Positions 42,542-51,938 are shown, counted from the stretch's first letter. The stretch is 64,000 bases of DNA from UBA1724 sp963621575 (GCA_963621575.1 CAVFEH010000004.1:73076-137075); one strand, 5' to 3'. Notes: a model not told the origin generated them from the sequence alone. Numbers and translations are program-made.

Positions 42542-44326
42542 TTGAGTATCAACCTATTTCAGCGTGCCCTGAGGGGCATTCGTTCCCTTTTTGGATCCCA
42601 CTCCGAAACCGATTCCGCCGCCGCCGGCAAGACCGCCAAAACCACGAAAAAGGACGGCTCTGCCGCCCCTGCCGGGAAGAGCGGAAGCCGTCCCGCGCGG
42701 CGGAGTCGTTCCGGGTCCGGTGGCGGGGAGGGCGGTTCTTCCGCCCGTGCTCCGCAGGGTGGCCGCGGCGGCCGCGGCGGGGCTTCCTTCCAGGGTGGCG
42801 ACCCGTCTCGCGGGAGCCGTCCCGTGCGCCAGCCTCTGCCGGTGGCGGAGGGGATCGCGGAGGCCGGCGAGGACTCCAAATTGGGCGAGGAGCGCGCGCA
42901 CCGGATTTTGGACAAGAAGAAGGTGGGCGACTGGCAGCCCGCCGCCGTTGAGAATCGTGAGGAGGGCGTGAAGTACTTCCAGGACTTCCCCCTGTGTCGC
43001 GAGATCCTGCGTGCCGCGCTGGACGACATGGGGTTCCGGAAGTGCACGCCGATCCAGGGGCTGGCGTTGCCGGTGGCAATCACCGGAAAGGATCTGGCGG
43101 GAAAGGCCCAGACCGGCACCGGAAAGACCGCGGTCTTCCTGCTCTCCATGCTGGACCAGTTTGTCCGCAGCACCGAAAAGCGAAAGCTCAACCAGCCCTT
43201 CGCGCTGGTTTTGGCGCCCACCCGCGAGCTGGCGATCCAGATCGCCAAGGACGCCGACAACCTGAGCGTCTACACCACCCTGCGCACCGTGGCGGTCTTC
43301 GGAGGCATGGACTACGAACGCCAGCGGCGGCTCCTCCAGGCCGGATGCGACCTCATTGTCGCGACTCCCGGACGGCTCATCGACTTCCTCCAGAAGCGCG
43401 TCATCGACACCTCCATGTTGAAGGTCCTGATTCTGGACGAGGCCGACCGCATGCTGGACATGGGATTCATCCCCGATGTCAAGCGGATCATCAACTACCT
43501 GCCCTCCAAGGAAGAACGCCAGACCATGCTCTTCAGCGCCACGCTCTCCCACGACATCATGGCGCTGGCCAGCCGCTGGATGCGGCCCGATCCCGCCGTG
43601 CTGGAAGTGGAGCCCGAACGCGTGGTGGCCGAGGGCGTCAACGAGACCGTGTATGCCTGCACTACCCGGGAGAAGCTGGCCATCATCCTGTGGGTCCTCC
43701 AGCACGAGGATGTCCATCGCGCCCTCATTTTCCGCAACCGCCGCCGTGACGTGGAGGAGCTCCACGCGCAGCTCCAGCGCTACGGGATTCCCTGCGAGAT
43801 GCTTTCTGGCGACGTCAACCAGAATCGCCGCCTGAACATCCTGGAGGCCTTCCGCAACGGCACCGTGAAGGTGGTGGTGGCCACCGACGTGGCCGGCCGC
43901 GGCATCCAGGTGGACGACATCACCCATGTCTTCAACTACGATTTGCCCTATGAGGCCGAGGACTACGTCCACCGCGTGGGACGCACCGCCCGCGCCGGCC
44001 ACCAGGGCCGCGCCATCTCCTTCGCGGACGAGGACTGCGCTTTCGTCATGCCCGAGATCGAGGAGTACATCGGCCGCTCCCTGCCCACCGTCCAGCCCTC
44101 CGAGGAAATGCTGGCCATGCCCGAGCCCGTGGCCTCCCCCAGGCCCCGCGCACAGGAAGGCGGGGACCGCCGCCCCGGCTCCCGCAACGGACACTCGGGC
44201 TCCTTCCACGGCTCCCGCGGGCCCCGCACGGCTTCCTTCGGCTCCCGCGGCGGATCCGTCTCCTTTGGCGGACGCTCCTCCGGAGACCGCCGGCCGCCTT
44301 TCCGCGGCGGACGCGGAAACCGGTAG
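42542..44326 (+). CDS. DEAD-box ATP-dependent RNA helicase
   Basis: 594 residues from TTG, with AGGAGA 5 nt upstream. Order: Ser/Gly/Arg-rich basic region (about 20-100), Q motif near FRKCTPIQGLALP, motif I AQTGTGKT, Ia PTRELA, motif II DEAD (LILDEADRML), III SAT, then the second RecA domain with VEELHAQLQRYG, VVVATDVAGRGIQ (motif V) and HRVGRTARAG (VI), and an RG-rich C-terminus (GSRGGSVSFGGR...). Unwinds RNA in ribosome assembly or mRNA decay; similar to RhlE/RhlB but the group cannot be fixed. The low-complexity ends probably bind RNA. Confidence 0.93.
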   Translation: MSINLFQRALRGIRSLFGSHSETDSAAAGKTAKTTKKDGSAAPAGKSGSRPARRSRSGSGGGEGGSSARAPQGGRGGRGGASFQGGDPSRGSRPVRQPLPVAEGIAEAGEDSKLGEERAHRILDKKKVGDWQPAAVENREEGVKYFQDFPLCREILRAALDDMGFRKCTPIQGLALPVAITGKDLAGKAQTGTGKTAVFLLSMLDQFVRSTEKRKLNQPFALVLAPTRELAIQIAKDADNLSVYTTLRTVAVFGGMDYERQRRLLQAGCDLIVATPGRLIDFLQKRVIDTSMLKVLILDEADRMLDMGFIPDVKRIINYLPSKEERQTMLFSATLSHDIMALASRWMRPDPAVLEVEPERVVAEGVNETVYACTTREKLAIILWVLQHEDVHRALIFRNRRRDVEELHAQLQRYGIPCEMLSGDVNQNRRLNILEAFRNGTVKVVVATDVAGRGIQVDDITHVFNYDLPYEAEDYVHRVGRTARAGHQGRAISFADEDCAFVMPEIEEYIGRSLPTVQPSEEMLAMPEPVASPRPRAQEGGDRRPGSRNGHSGSFHGSRGPRTASFGSRGGSVSFGGRSSGDRRPPFRGGRGNR

Positions 44327-44370
44327 CCACCCTGATTGCGCCAAATTTCACCGTGGAAGACGTCCCGGAC

Positions 44371-44916
44371 ATGGAAGAACCCGGCGGACTGGGCGCCGCG
44401 CCCCGCGTGCGCCAGGGAGACCAATTGGAACCCCGGGAGGAGAGCCTCCCACTGGTGGTGGTCCTGGACACCCTCCGGAGCGCCTACAACACCGGGAACA
44501 TCTTCCGGCTGGCCGACGCCGTGAACGCCCAGGCCGTCTACGCCTGCGGCTACACCCCTTGCCCGCCCCACGAAAAGCTTGCCAAGACCGCGCGGGGCTG
44601 CGACGAGACGGTGCCCTGCCGCCATTTTGACACCGCCGGGGAGGCCATTGGGGATTTGAAGGCCCGCGGCTACACCGTCTACGGCGTGGACACCGTGGCG
44701 GGCGCCGGCGTCTACTGGGAGACGCCCCTGCGCTTCCCCGCCGCGCTTGTCCTGGGCAACGAGGCCCTGGGCATTTCCCGGGAGGCCCTGGCGCGCTGCG
44801 ATGGCTTCATCCAGCTGCCAGCCTGCGGCCGGAAGAACTCCATCAACGTGGGAAACTGCGCGGCCGTGGTCCTTTTCGAGGCACTGCGGCAACACCGGAT
44901 CGCCGGCAAAACCTGA
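44371..44916 (+). CDS. SpoU (TrmH) family RNA 2'-O-methyltransferase
   Basis: 181 residues from ATG with GGAAGA 10 nt before; a GTG six codons upstream is the alternative. SPOUT fold: VVVLDTLRSAYNTGNIFRLADA (motif 1, with the catalytic-region Arg/Asn), LVLGNEALGIS (motif 2) and LPACGRKNSINVGNCAAVVLFE (motif 3, the SAM-binding knot). Transfers a methyl group to a ribose of tRNA or rRNA. It lacks the N-terminal substrate-binding domain present in the other SpoU protein of the window. Follows the helicase gene by 44 bases. Confidence 0.88.
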   Translation: MEEPGGLGAAPRVRQGDQLEPREESLPLVVVLDTLRSAYNTGNIFRLADAVNAQAVYACGYTPCPPHEKLAKTARGCDETVPCRHFDTAGEAIGDLKARGYTVYGVDTVAGAGVYWETPLRFPAALVLGNEALGISREALARCDGFIQLPACGRKNSINVGNCAAVVLFEALRQHRIAGKT

Positions 44917-45020
44917 CCCGGAGCCTTGCTTTGCACACTTGCACACCGCGGCCGGCGGTGTCTCTTCTTTCTTGCGCGCGCCAGCGCGCGAATCCCGCCT
45001 CCCCCTCCGGAGAAAACGCC

Positions 45021-47732
45021 ATGAACTGCCTGATAGTCTTCTGTCTTTGGCTGGTCGTCACCCTCGCGCTCCATTTGCGCTACCGTGTGCGCGTGAAGGG
45101 CCTTGACGATGTGGTGCGCCGCTACGGAAAAACGGGCATCCTCTTCCTGCCGAACCATCCGGCGCTCATCGACCCGGTGCTGCTCTCCAGCGTCCTCTGG
45201 AACAAATTCCATCCGCGGGCGCTGGCCACCGAGAAGCAGGTGCGCGCCACCATCTTGAAGCGCATCGGCTGGCGCATCCGGCTGCTGGCGCTGCCCGACA
45301 TGGGCGTGGGCGGCATCGCCTGCCACGACACCGTCCTGGCCCAGATCGAGACCTGCGTGCAGGCGCTGAAGGCGGGGGACAACCTCCTGTTCTACCCCGC
45401 GGGACGCATCTACCGCTCCCGGATGGAAAAGCTCCGCGGCAACGGCGGCGTCGCCCGCATCCTGCAGGAGTATCCCGACTGCAAGGTTGTGCTGGTGCGC
45501 ACCACGGGCTTGTGGGGCAGCGATTTCGGGCGCGCAAAGGGCTACCAGCTGCCCTTCGGGACTTGCCTCAGGCGGCACTTCTGGCACGTGATCCTGGGCG
45601 GAATCTTCTTCATGCCACGCCGCCACGTGACCATCGAATTCGTGCCCCGTCCCCAGGACATGCCCGACGGCTCCGACAAGGAGATCCTGAACCGCTACTT
45701 GGAGAACTTCTACAACAAGGCCATGCGCCCCAATACCTACGTGCCCTACACCTGGTTCGAGGGCGGACGCACCTGCACTCTCCCCGAGCCCGACGCCTAC
45801 AACGCCAACGAGGACACCTCCCGGGTGCCTGACGAAGTGCGCGTCAAGATCAAGGACAGGCTCCGGGAGATGACCGGAAAGCGCCTGATCAAGGACACGG
45901 ACACCCTGGGCACCGACTTGGGGTTGGATTCCCTGGTGGTGGTGGAGCTGCAGCAGTGGATTGCCAAGGAGTTCGGCAAGGAGGTCCCCAGCCCCGAGAA
46001 GCTCCGCACCGTGGCGAGCCTCCTCATCGCCGCCATGGGCGAATCCGACGCCACGGACCCCCTCCTGCCCGTCCCCGCCAGCTGGTTCTATGACGACCCG
46101 CGCCCGTTGGAGGTCACCCAGGCGGACAGCGTGCCGATGGCCTTCCTGAAAAATGCGAAGAGGGCCCCGAACCGTCCCGTGTGGGCGGACCAGTCCAGCG
46201 GCGTCTTCACCAACCGGAAGATGGTGCTGGCGGTGCTTGCGCTGGCGCCGCGGCTGAAGAGGCTTCCCGGCGAGCGCCTGGGCATCCTGATGCCCGGCAC
46301 GGTGGCCGCAACCCTCTTCTACCTGGCGGCGCAATTCGCCGGCAAGATCCCGGTGATGATCAACTGGACCGTGGGAAACCGGAACATGCGCCATTGCGTG
46401 GAGAGCGTGGGCCTGGAGAAGATCCTGACCGCCCAGGTGCTGGTGGAGCGTCTGAAGGGCATGGGCGTGGACTTCACGGGCCTGGAGGACCGTTTCGTGA
46501 CGGTGGAGGCCATCAAGGACCGCATCGGCCTGGGCGCCAAGCTCCTGGCGGTCTTCCGCAGCCGCTTCTGGTGGCGGAGCCTCTGGAAGGCCCCCATCCC
46601 CGAAACCGCCGTCATCCTCTTCACCTCCGGCTCCGAGACCCTGCCGAAGGCCGTGCCCCTCACCCACCAGAACCTCATGGTGGATGTGACCTGCGCCGCC
46701 GCCGACATGAACATCCAGAAGGACTACTGCCTGCTGGGAATGCTGCCGCCCTTCCACTCCTTCGGGACCCTCCTGTCCATCGTCTTCCCCTGCGCCTCCA
46801 ACATCCGGGTGGTCTACCACCCCAACCCCACCGAGGGCGCCATGCTGGCCCGCCTCACCGCGGCCTACAAGGTCAATTTCTTCTGCGGCACCCCCACTTT
46901 CGTGGCAAACATCCTGCGCAACGGCACCCCCCAGCAGCTGGAGACCCTCCGGCTGGTGGTCTGCGGCGCAGAGAAGTGCCCGGAATCCACCTTCCGGCTC
47001 CTCAGCGAAAAGGCCCCCCTGGCCGAGCTCTACGAGGGATACGGCATCACCGAATGCGGTCCCGTGGTCTCCCTCAACAAGCCGCGCCAGTACCGCAGGG
47101 ACTCCGTCGGCAAACTGCTGGAGTGCATGCGCGGCGTGGTGATGGACGAGGGGTGCAAGCGGGTGCTGCCTGCCGGCGAGACGGGCATGCTGGTGGTCTG
47201 CGGAGAGCCCGTCTTCGGCGGATACCTGGGCTACAAGGGCCCCAGCCCCTTCGTCCTCCGCGAAGGCCGCAACTGGTACCGCACGGGTGACTTGGTGCAG
47301 ATGGACAAGGACGGCTTCATCTTCTTCAAGGGCCGCCTGAAGCGCTTCACCAAGATTGGCGGCGAGATGGTCTCCCTGCCCGCCATGGAGGAGACCCTCC
47401 TGAAACACTTCCGCAATCCGGATGGGAAGGGCCCCGCCCTGGCCGTGGAGACCTACGGTCCCGATGACGCGTCCGTCATCTGCCTGGTGGCCACCATGCC
47501 GGTGGAGCGCGAGGAAGCCAACCGCATCCTGCGGGAGGAGGGCTTCCCCCCCATTTCCTCCATCCGCGAAGTCCATCAGTGGGAGGAGATCCCGCTGCTG
47601 GGCACCGGCAAGACCGACTACCGTGGCCTGAAGGCCCGCCTGGAGGCCGAGGGCGCGAAGGGCCGCGCGGAGGGCGCCGCGAAGGCGGAGGCGGCCCCCG
47701 TTGCGGAGCCCGTCCGGGAGGAGGTCCGCTAA
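45021..47732 (+). CDS. Three-domain protein: PlsC-type acyltransferase + acyl carrier protein + acyl-ACP/AMP ligase
   Basis: 903 residues; ATG with GGAGAAAA four bases upstream. Residues 1-260: membrane-associated acyltransferase, NHPALIDPVLLSS giving the H-x4-D motif (His46, Asp51). About 270-340: acyl carrier domain, TDLGLDSLVVVELQQW with phosphopantetheine Ser304. About 370-880: AMP-forming ligase, VILFTSGSETLPKAVPLTHQ (P-loop type), YEGYGITECGP, NWYRTGDLVQ, and the C-terminal GTGKTDYRGLK with the adenylation lysine. It resembles Aas (2-acylglycerophosphoethanolamine acyltransferase/acyl-ACP synthetase) but carries its own ACP between the two enzymes. The stop codon abuts the next ATG (TAAATG). 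Confidence 0.87.
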   Translation: MNCLIVFCLWLVVTLALHLRYRVRVKGLDDVVRRYGKTGILFLPNHPALIDPVLLSSVLWNKFHPRALATEKQVRATILKRIGWRIRLLALPDMGVGGIACHDTVLAQIETCVQALKAGDNLLFYPAGRIYRSRMEKLRGNGGVARILQEYPDCKVVLVRTTGLWGSDFGRAKGYQLPFGTCLRRHFWHVILGGIFFMPRRHVTIEFVPRPQDMPDGSDKEILNRYLENFYNKAMRPNTYVPYTWFEGGRTCTLPEPDAYNANEDTSRVPDEVRVKIKDRLREMTGKRLIKDTDTLGTDLGLDSLVVVELQQWIAKEFGKEVPSPEKLRTVASLLIAAMGESDATDPLLPVPASWFYDDPRPLEVTQADSVPMAFLKNAKRAPNRPVWADQSSGVFTNRKMVLAVLALAPRLKRLPGERLGILMPGTVAATLFYLAAQFAGKIPVMINWTVGNRNMRHCVESVGLEKILTAQVLVERLKGMGVDFTGLEDRFVTVEAIKDRIGLGAKLLAVFRSRFWWRSLWKAPIPETAVILFTSGSETLPKAVPLTHQNLMVDVTCAAADMNIQKDYCLLGMLPPFHSFGTLLSIVFPCASNIRVVYHPNPTEGAMLARLTAAYKVNFFCGTPTFVANILRNGTPQQLETLRLVVCGAEKCPESTFRLLSEKAPLAELYEGYGITECGPVVSLNKPRQYRRDSVGKLLECMRGVVMDEGCKRVLPAGETGMLVVCGEPVFGGYLGYKGPSPFVLREGRNWYRTGDLVQMDKDGFIFFKGRLKRFTKIGGEMVSLPAMEETLLKHFRNPDGKGPALAVETYGPDDASVICLVATMPVEREEANRILREEGFPPISSIREVHQWEEIPLLGTGKTDYRGLKARLEAEGAKGRAEGAAKAEAAPVAEPVREEVR

Positions 47733-48089
47733 ATGGCCATCCGCGTCATCCTCATCGGCGGACTGCTCCTGTTGACTCTCTGCGCATTGCTGGCGCTGCG
47801 GAGCCGCCTGGCCACCCGGCTCTTCCTGGCGGCGCAACTGCTGGGCGGCACCTTCCTGGTGCTCTTCCCAGAAACCACCAATTGGCTGGCCGCGAAGGTG
47901 GGCGTGGGGCGCGGCACGGACCTCCTTTTCTACCTGGCCGTCCTGGCCGGATACGCCGCAATCCTGGTGGTCCTGGCGAAATTCCGGCGTCTGGAGCGCC
48001 AGATCACGCTGCTCACCCGGGAGATCGCCATCCTCACCGCCCGCCGCGAAGACGCGCCGTCCCCTCCGGATTCCCCCAAGGCACCATGA
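47733..48089 (+). CDS. DUF2304-like small membrane protein
   Basis: 118 residues, three hydrophobic segments (VILIGGLLLLTLCALLAL; LFLAAQLLGGTFLVLF; LLFYLAVLAGYAAILVVLAKF) and a charged C-terminal helix (RRLERQITLLTREIAILTARR). The spacing and the ending are as in DUF2304 proteins, which often stand next to GT2 glycosyltransferases. The gene begins at the base after the previous stop and overlaps the next gene by ATGA, so it is translated with both. Confidence 0.72.
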   Translation: MAIRVILIGGLLLLTLCALLALRSRLATRLFLAAQLLGGTFLVLFPETTNWLAAKVGVGRGTDLLFYLAVLAGYAAILVVLAKFRRLERQITLLTREIAILTARREDAPSPPDSPKAP

Positions 48090-48844
48090 GCGCGCCCTCC
48101 GTCACGCTGATCACCATCTGCTGGAACGCGGAGGCCACCCTGGCGCGGACTCTGGATTCCGTCTTGGCGCAGGGAATTCCCCCCGCGGAGTACCGTGTGG
48201 TGGACGGTGGCTCCACCGACGGCACTCTGGCGCTGCTGGAGGAGTACCGCCCGCGTTTTCTGGAGCGCGGCATCCCCCTGCTGGTGGAACCCCAGAAGCG
48301 GGTCCCCGGCGAAGCGGGCATCCCCAATGCCTGGAACCAGGCCCTCCGGGAGGCGGAGGGCGAGGTGGTTGGACTGCTGAATGCCGACGACTGGTACGAG
48401 CCCGCCCTCCTGGCGCGGGTGTGCGAGGCCTTCGGGGCGGATCCCGGGCTGGGCGCGGTCTCCGTGCCGGTCTCCATGGACCATCCGGATCCGGGCAAGT
48501 CCTGGATCTTCCATCCGCAGCCCCTCTCGCGGCTCCCCTGGAAGATGCCGGTGCCCCATCCGGGCACCTTCTTCCGGCGAAGCGTCTACGAGACCGTGGG
48601 GCTCTACGACACGACCCTGCGCATCGCCGCCGACTACGATTTCGTCTGGCGCTGCCGTGTCGGTGGCGTGAAGTGGCGCTATCTTCCGGAGCCGGCGGGC
48701 GTCCACATGCAGCTGGGTGGCCTGGCCAACAGCAGCCGCGCCCTGGCGCGCCGCGAGACCTACCGCGCCGCCCGGAAACACGGGTCCTTCTGGAACCCCG
48801 TCCCCGCCCTGGCGCTCCTTCTCCGGATCCTCCTGGGACGATGA
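48086..48844 (+). CDS. Family 2 glycosyltransferase
   Basis: 252 residues, inverting GT-A fold. SVTLITICWNAEATLARTLDSV, then VVDGGSTDGTLALLEEY (nucleotide-sugar loop), GIPNAWNQALREAEGEVVGLLNADDWYE with the DxD-type ADD metal site, and HPGTFFRRSVYETVGLYD. No membrane segments of its own. Third gene of the acyltransferase operon, by ATGA overlap, so it likely glycosylates a lipid or surface molecule built by the partners (inference). Confidence 0.88.
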   Translation: MSAPSVTLITICWNAEATLARTLDSVLAQGIPPAEYRVVDGGSTDGTLALLEEYRPRFLERGIPLLVEPQKRVPGEAGIPNAWNQALREAEGEVVGLLNADDWYEPALLARVCEAFGADPGLGAVSVPVSMDHPDPGKSWIFHPQPLSRLPWKMPVPHPGTFFRRSVYETVGLYDTTLRIAADYDFVWRCRVGGVKWRYLPEPAGVHMQLGGLANSSRALARRETYRAARKHGSFWNPVPALALLLRILLGR

Positions 48845-48904
48845 CCCCGGACGTACGCTTTCTTGTTTTTTTCTCTCGAAACCGTCCCTTGAACACGCAC
48901 TCAC

Positions 48905-49945
48905 ATGCTCAGTGACATCGATCGACAATGGATGCAGATCGCCCTGCAGGAGGCGGAGAAGGGCTGGGGGACCTGTTCCCCCAACCCCATGGTCGGCGCC
49001 GTGATCGCCACGGAGGACCATGAGCTCTCCCGGGGCTACCACGCCAAGGCGGGCGAGGCCCACGCGGAAATCCGCGCGCTGCAGGCGCTCCCCCCGGGCG
49101 CGGACCTCTCCCACGCCACTCTCTACGTGACCCTGGAACCCTGCACCACCACCGGACGGACCCCGCCCTGCTGCGAGGCCATCATCCGCTCCGGAATCCG
49201 CCGCGTGGTCATGGGATGCATGGACCAGAATCCCGCCCACGGCGGCGCCGCCGTGGAGCGTCTCCAGGCCGCCGGAATCGAGGTGGTCACCGATGTCTGC
49301 CGCGAGGAGTGCGAGCGCCTGAACGAGCACTTCTTCTGGTGGATCCAGCGGAAGCGCCCCTGGGTCATCCTGAAGCTGGGGCTCTCCCTGGACGGGAAGA
49401 TCGCGCTGCCCGACGGCCAATCCCGGTGGATCACGGGCCCCGAGGCGCGCCGCCGCGCACACCGCCTCCGCCAGCTCTCCGACATGATCATGGTGGGCGG
49501 ACAGACCGCACGCCGCGACAATCCTCAGCTCACCGTCCGCGACCCCCCGGATTGGCCGCGACAGCCCGTGCCCGTGGTCTGGACCAGCCAGCCACTCCCT
49601 AGCGACCTCCACCTCACCATGGCCACCGGACGCCCCCTGGTGGAGGCGCAGCCCGACACCCCCGAGGCATGGGATACCTTCCTCTCCATCTGGGGCGCCG
49701 AGGACAAGACCGTCCTCCTCCTTGAGGGCGGCGGGGAATTGGCCGCCAACGCGCTCTCCTGCGGCGTGGTCAACCAGATCTACTTCTTCCTGTCACCCAG
49801 GATCATCGGCGGGCGGGACTCCATTCCCGCCGTGGGCGGGACCGCCCCCGAATCCCTGGACGACGCATTGCATCTCTCCCGGGTCCGCCTGGAGATGGTG
49901 GGGGAGGACCTCCTCTACATTGCGTATCCGGACAATTGCAAGTAG
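48905..49945 (+). CDS. ribD: Riboflavin biosynthesis deaminase/reductase RibD
   Basis: 346 residues. Bifunctional: an N-terminal deaminase (about 1-145) with zinc motifs HAE (GEAHAEIRAL) and PCTTTGRTPPCCEAI, and a C-terminal NADPH reductase (about 150-346) with LKLGLSLDGKIALPDGQSRWITG, RQLSDMIMVGGQTARRDNP and LLEGGGELAAN. Converts the product of RibA to the ribitylamino-uracil phosphate. Followed after 6 bases by ribE. No FMN riboswitch core was found upstream; the leader is a short pyrimidine-rich stretch. Confidence 0.95.
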   Translation: MLSDIDRQWMQIALQEAEKGWGTCSPNPMVGAVIATEDHELSRGYHAKAGEAHAEIRALQALPPGADLSHATLYVTLEPCTTTGRTPPCCEAIIRSGIRRVVMGCMDQNPAHGGAAVERLQAAGIEVVTDVCREECERLNEHFFWWIQRKRPWVILKLGLSLDGKIALPDGQSRWITGPEARRRAHRLRQLSDMIMVGGQTARRDNPQLTVRDPPDWPRQPVPVVWTSQPLPSDLHLTMATGRPLVEAQPDTPEAWDTFLSIWGAEDKTVLLLEGGGELAANALSCGVVNQIYFFLSPRIIGGRDSIPAVGGTAPESLDDALHLSRVRLEMVGEDLLYIAYPDNCK

Positions 49946-49951
49946 CCCGCC

Positions 49952-50581
49952 ATGTTCACCGGCATCGTGCAGTCGCAGGGGACTGTCCTCTCCCTCCAGG
50001 CGCGCCAGGACGGCGCGCTGCTCATGGTGGATACCGCCCTGCCGCCTGGACTCTTGAAGCTGGGCGACAGCATCGCTGTGGACGGCGTCTGCCAGACGGT
50101 CGCCGCCTTGGACGGCCCCCGCTGCACCTTCCATTGCCTCCGGGAGACCCTCCGCCGGACGATCTTCGGGGAATACACCGCCGGCCGGAAGGTGAACATC
50201 GAGCCCGCCCTGGCCCTGGGGGACCGACTGGGCGGACATCTGGTCCAGGGGCACGTGGACTGCGCGGAGCGGGTCTTGTCCGTGGATGTCCGCGACGGCG
50301 ACCGCGTGCTCACCGTCCACCGCCCCGCCCCCGCGGACTTCCCGCTGGTGATGAAGGGCTCCGTGACCATCAACGGCGTCTCCCTCACCGTGGCGAAGTG
50401 CACTGCGGAATCCTTCTCGGTCTGCCTCATCCCCCATACCTGGGAGCACACCGACCTCCATCTCCTGAAGCCCGGCGCCCGCGTCAATCTGGAGGCCGAC
50501 ATCGTCGGGCGGTATCTGGCCGATTTCCAGAAAAACACCCCTGACATCTCCCTGGAAACTCTCCACAACGCGGGATTCTGA
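49952..50581 (+). CDS. ribE: Riboflavin synthase (alpha subunit)
   Basis: 209 residues: two tandem lumazine-binding barrels. MFTGIVQSQGTV at the start, GDSIAVDGVCQTV and GGHLVQGHVD, repeated in the second half as GSVTINGVSLTVAK and IPHTWEHTDL. Dismutates two 6,7-dimethyl-8-ribityllumazine molecules to riboflavin. Co-transcribed with ribD. ribBA and ribH are not in this window. Confidence 0.96.
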   Translation: MFTGIVQSQGTVLSLQARQDGALLMVDTALPPGLLKLGDSIAVDGVCQTVAALDGPRCTFHCLRETLRRTIFGEYTAGRKVNIEPALALGDRLGGHLVQGHVDCAERVLSVDVRDGDRVLTVHRPAPADFPLVMKGSVTINGVSLTVAKCTAESFSVCLIPHTWEHTDLHLLKPGARVNLEADIVGRYLADFQKNTPDISLETLHNAGF

Positions 50582-50681
50582 GGCGCGTTCTACGCGGGCC
50601 CCGCTTCCGAAAGAAAAATGCGCGCACGGGGTTGTCCCGCCCGCGGAACCCAGGCCAAAACTCCTCCTTTTTTGCATTTCC

Positions 50682-51926
50682 ATGGATTTCCAAGCAATCC
50701 CTGATGGCGGTGTCTGTTCCCCCCGGGGCTTTCTGGCCGCCGGCGTCACCTCCGGGCTGAAGAAGAGCGGCGCCCCCGACCTGGCCATGATTTTCAGCCA
50801 GTATCCCGCGGAGGCCGCCGGTGCTTTCACCAGCAATCTCTTTGCGGCCGCGCCTGTTGAGTGGGACCGCAGGGTCCTGCGCCGCGAGGAACCGGTTCGC
50901 GCGGTGGTGGTGAACAGCGGCGTCGCCAACGCCTGCACGGGCGCACGGGGCGCCCAGGACACCCGCGCCATGGCGGCCTACGCTGCCGAGAGGCTCCAGG
51001 TGGCCACGGACCAGGTGCTGGTCTCCTCCACCGGCGTCATCGGCGAGTTCCTCCCCATGGACACCATCCGCCACGGCATCGACCTGGCGGCCGCGGCGCT
51101 CTCCGGGAAGGGCAGTTGCGACGCCGCCCGCGCCATCATGACCACGGACACTGTGGAGAAGCGCGTGGCGGTTTCCCTGGAGATTGGCGGCAAGACGGTC
51201 ACCATCGGCGCCATGACCAAAGGCGCCGGCATGATCGCCCCCCAGATGGCGCTTTGCCAGACGCGCCCCCGGCAGGCCACCATGCTGGCGTATTTCACCA
51301 CGGACGCCGCCATCCGCCGCGACGCCCTCCAGGAAGCCCTCCAGGCTGCCCTGGAACGCTCCTTCAACCGCATTGTCGTGGACGGCGACACCTCCACCAA
51401 CGACACCATGGTCGTCCTGGCCAACGGCGCCGCTGGAAATCCCCCCATCCTCCCCGGCACCCCCGGGTGGGAATCCTTCACCGCCGCCCTGGAATTCTGC
51501 GCGGCGTCCCTGGCCAAGGCCATGGTGATGGATGGCGAGGGCGTCACGAAATTCGTGGATCTGCGGGTCTCCGGCACTCTGGACGACCAGAGCGCACGGC
51601 AGATCGCCGAGGCCATTGCCCGCTCCCCTCTTTGCAAGACCGCCTGGTATGGCGCGGATCCCAACTGGGGGCGCATCCTCTGCGCAGCCGGATACAGCCA
51701 CGTGCCCTTCAAGCCCACCCAGGTGGATCTCTACTTCGACGATCTCCCCGTGGTCCTCAATGGCCTCGCCGCCGGGAAGTGCACCGGGGCGGAACTGGCC
51801 GCCGTGCTGAAGAAGCGCGCCTTCCAGGTGCGGCTCTCCGTGGGAGCGGGCCCTGGGCAGTTCCAGCTCTGGACCTGCGACCTGAGCCACGACTACGTGA
51901 AGATCAACGCCGACTACCATACCTAG
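50682..51926 (+). CDS. argJ: Glutamate N-acetyltransferase / amino-acid acetyltransferase ArgJ
   Basis: 414 residues. Transfers acetyl from N-acetylornithine to glutamate (and may use acetyl-CoA) in arginine synthesis. Made as a precursor that cuts itself before a Thr. Seen: VVNSGVANACTGARG (oxyanion region), SSTGVIGEFLPM, TKGAGMIAPQM then, after nine residues, ATMLAYFTTDAA with the candidate nucleophile Thr200; INADYHT at the C-terminus. The nine residues (ALCQTRPRQ, 190-198) just before the Ala-Thr are extra compared with the usual GMIxPNMATML. C/T-rich leader without Shine-Dalgarno. Confidence 0.93.
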   Translation: MDFQAIPDGGVCSPRGFLAAGVTSGLKKSGAPDLAMIFSQYPAEAAGAFTSNLFAAAPVEWDRRVLRREEPVRAVVVNSGVANACTGARGAQDTRAMAAYAAERLQVATDQVLVSSTGVIGEFLPMDTIRHGIDLAAAALSGKGSCDAARAIMTTDTVEKRVAVSLEIGGKTVTIGAMTKGAGMIAPQMALCQTRPRQATMLAYFTTDAAIRRDALQEALQAALERSFNRIVVDGDTSTNDTMVVLANGAAGNPPILPGTPGWESFTAALEFCAASLAKAMVMDGEGVTKFVDLRVSGTLDDQSARQIAEAIARSPLCKTAWYGADPNWGRILCAAGYSHVPFKPTQVDLYFDDLPVVLNGLAAGKCTGAELAAVLKKRAFQVRLSVGAGPGQFQLWTCDLSHDYVKINADYHT

Positions 51927-51938
51927 GATTTCTTCCGC

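Noticed and set aside
44950..45000. CGCGCGC/GCGCGCG palindrome before the acyltransferase gene
   Set aside because: Alternating CG runs arise easily at this GC content and no T run follows; not called as a terminator.
48845..48904. FMN riboswitch before ribD
   Set aside because: Only 60 bases separate ribD from the previous gene and they are a plain pyrimidine-rich stretch without the conserved RFN core.
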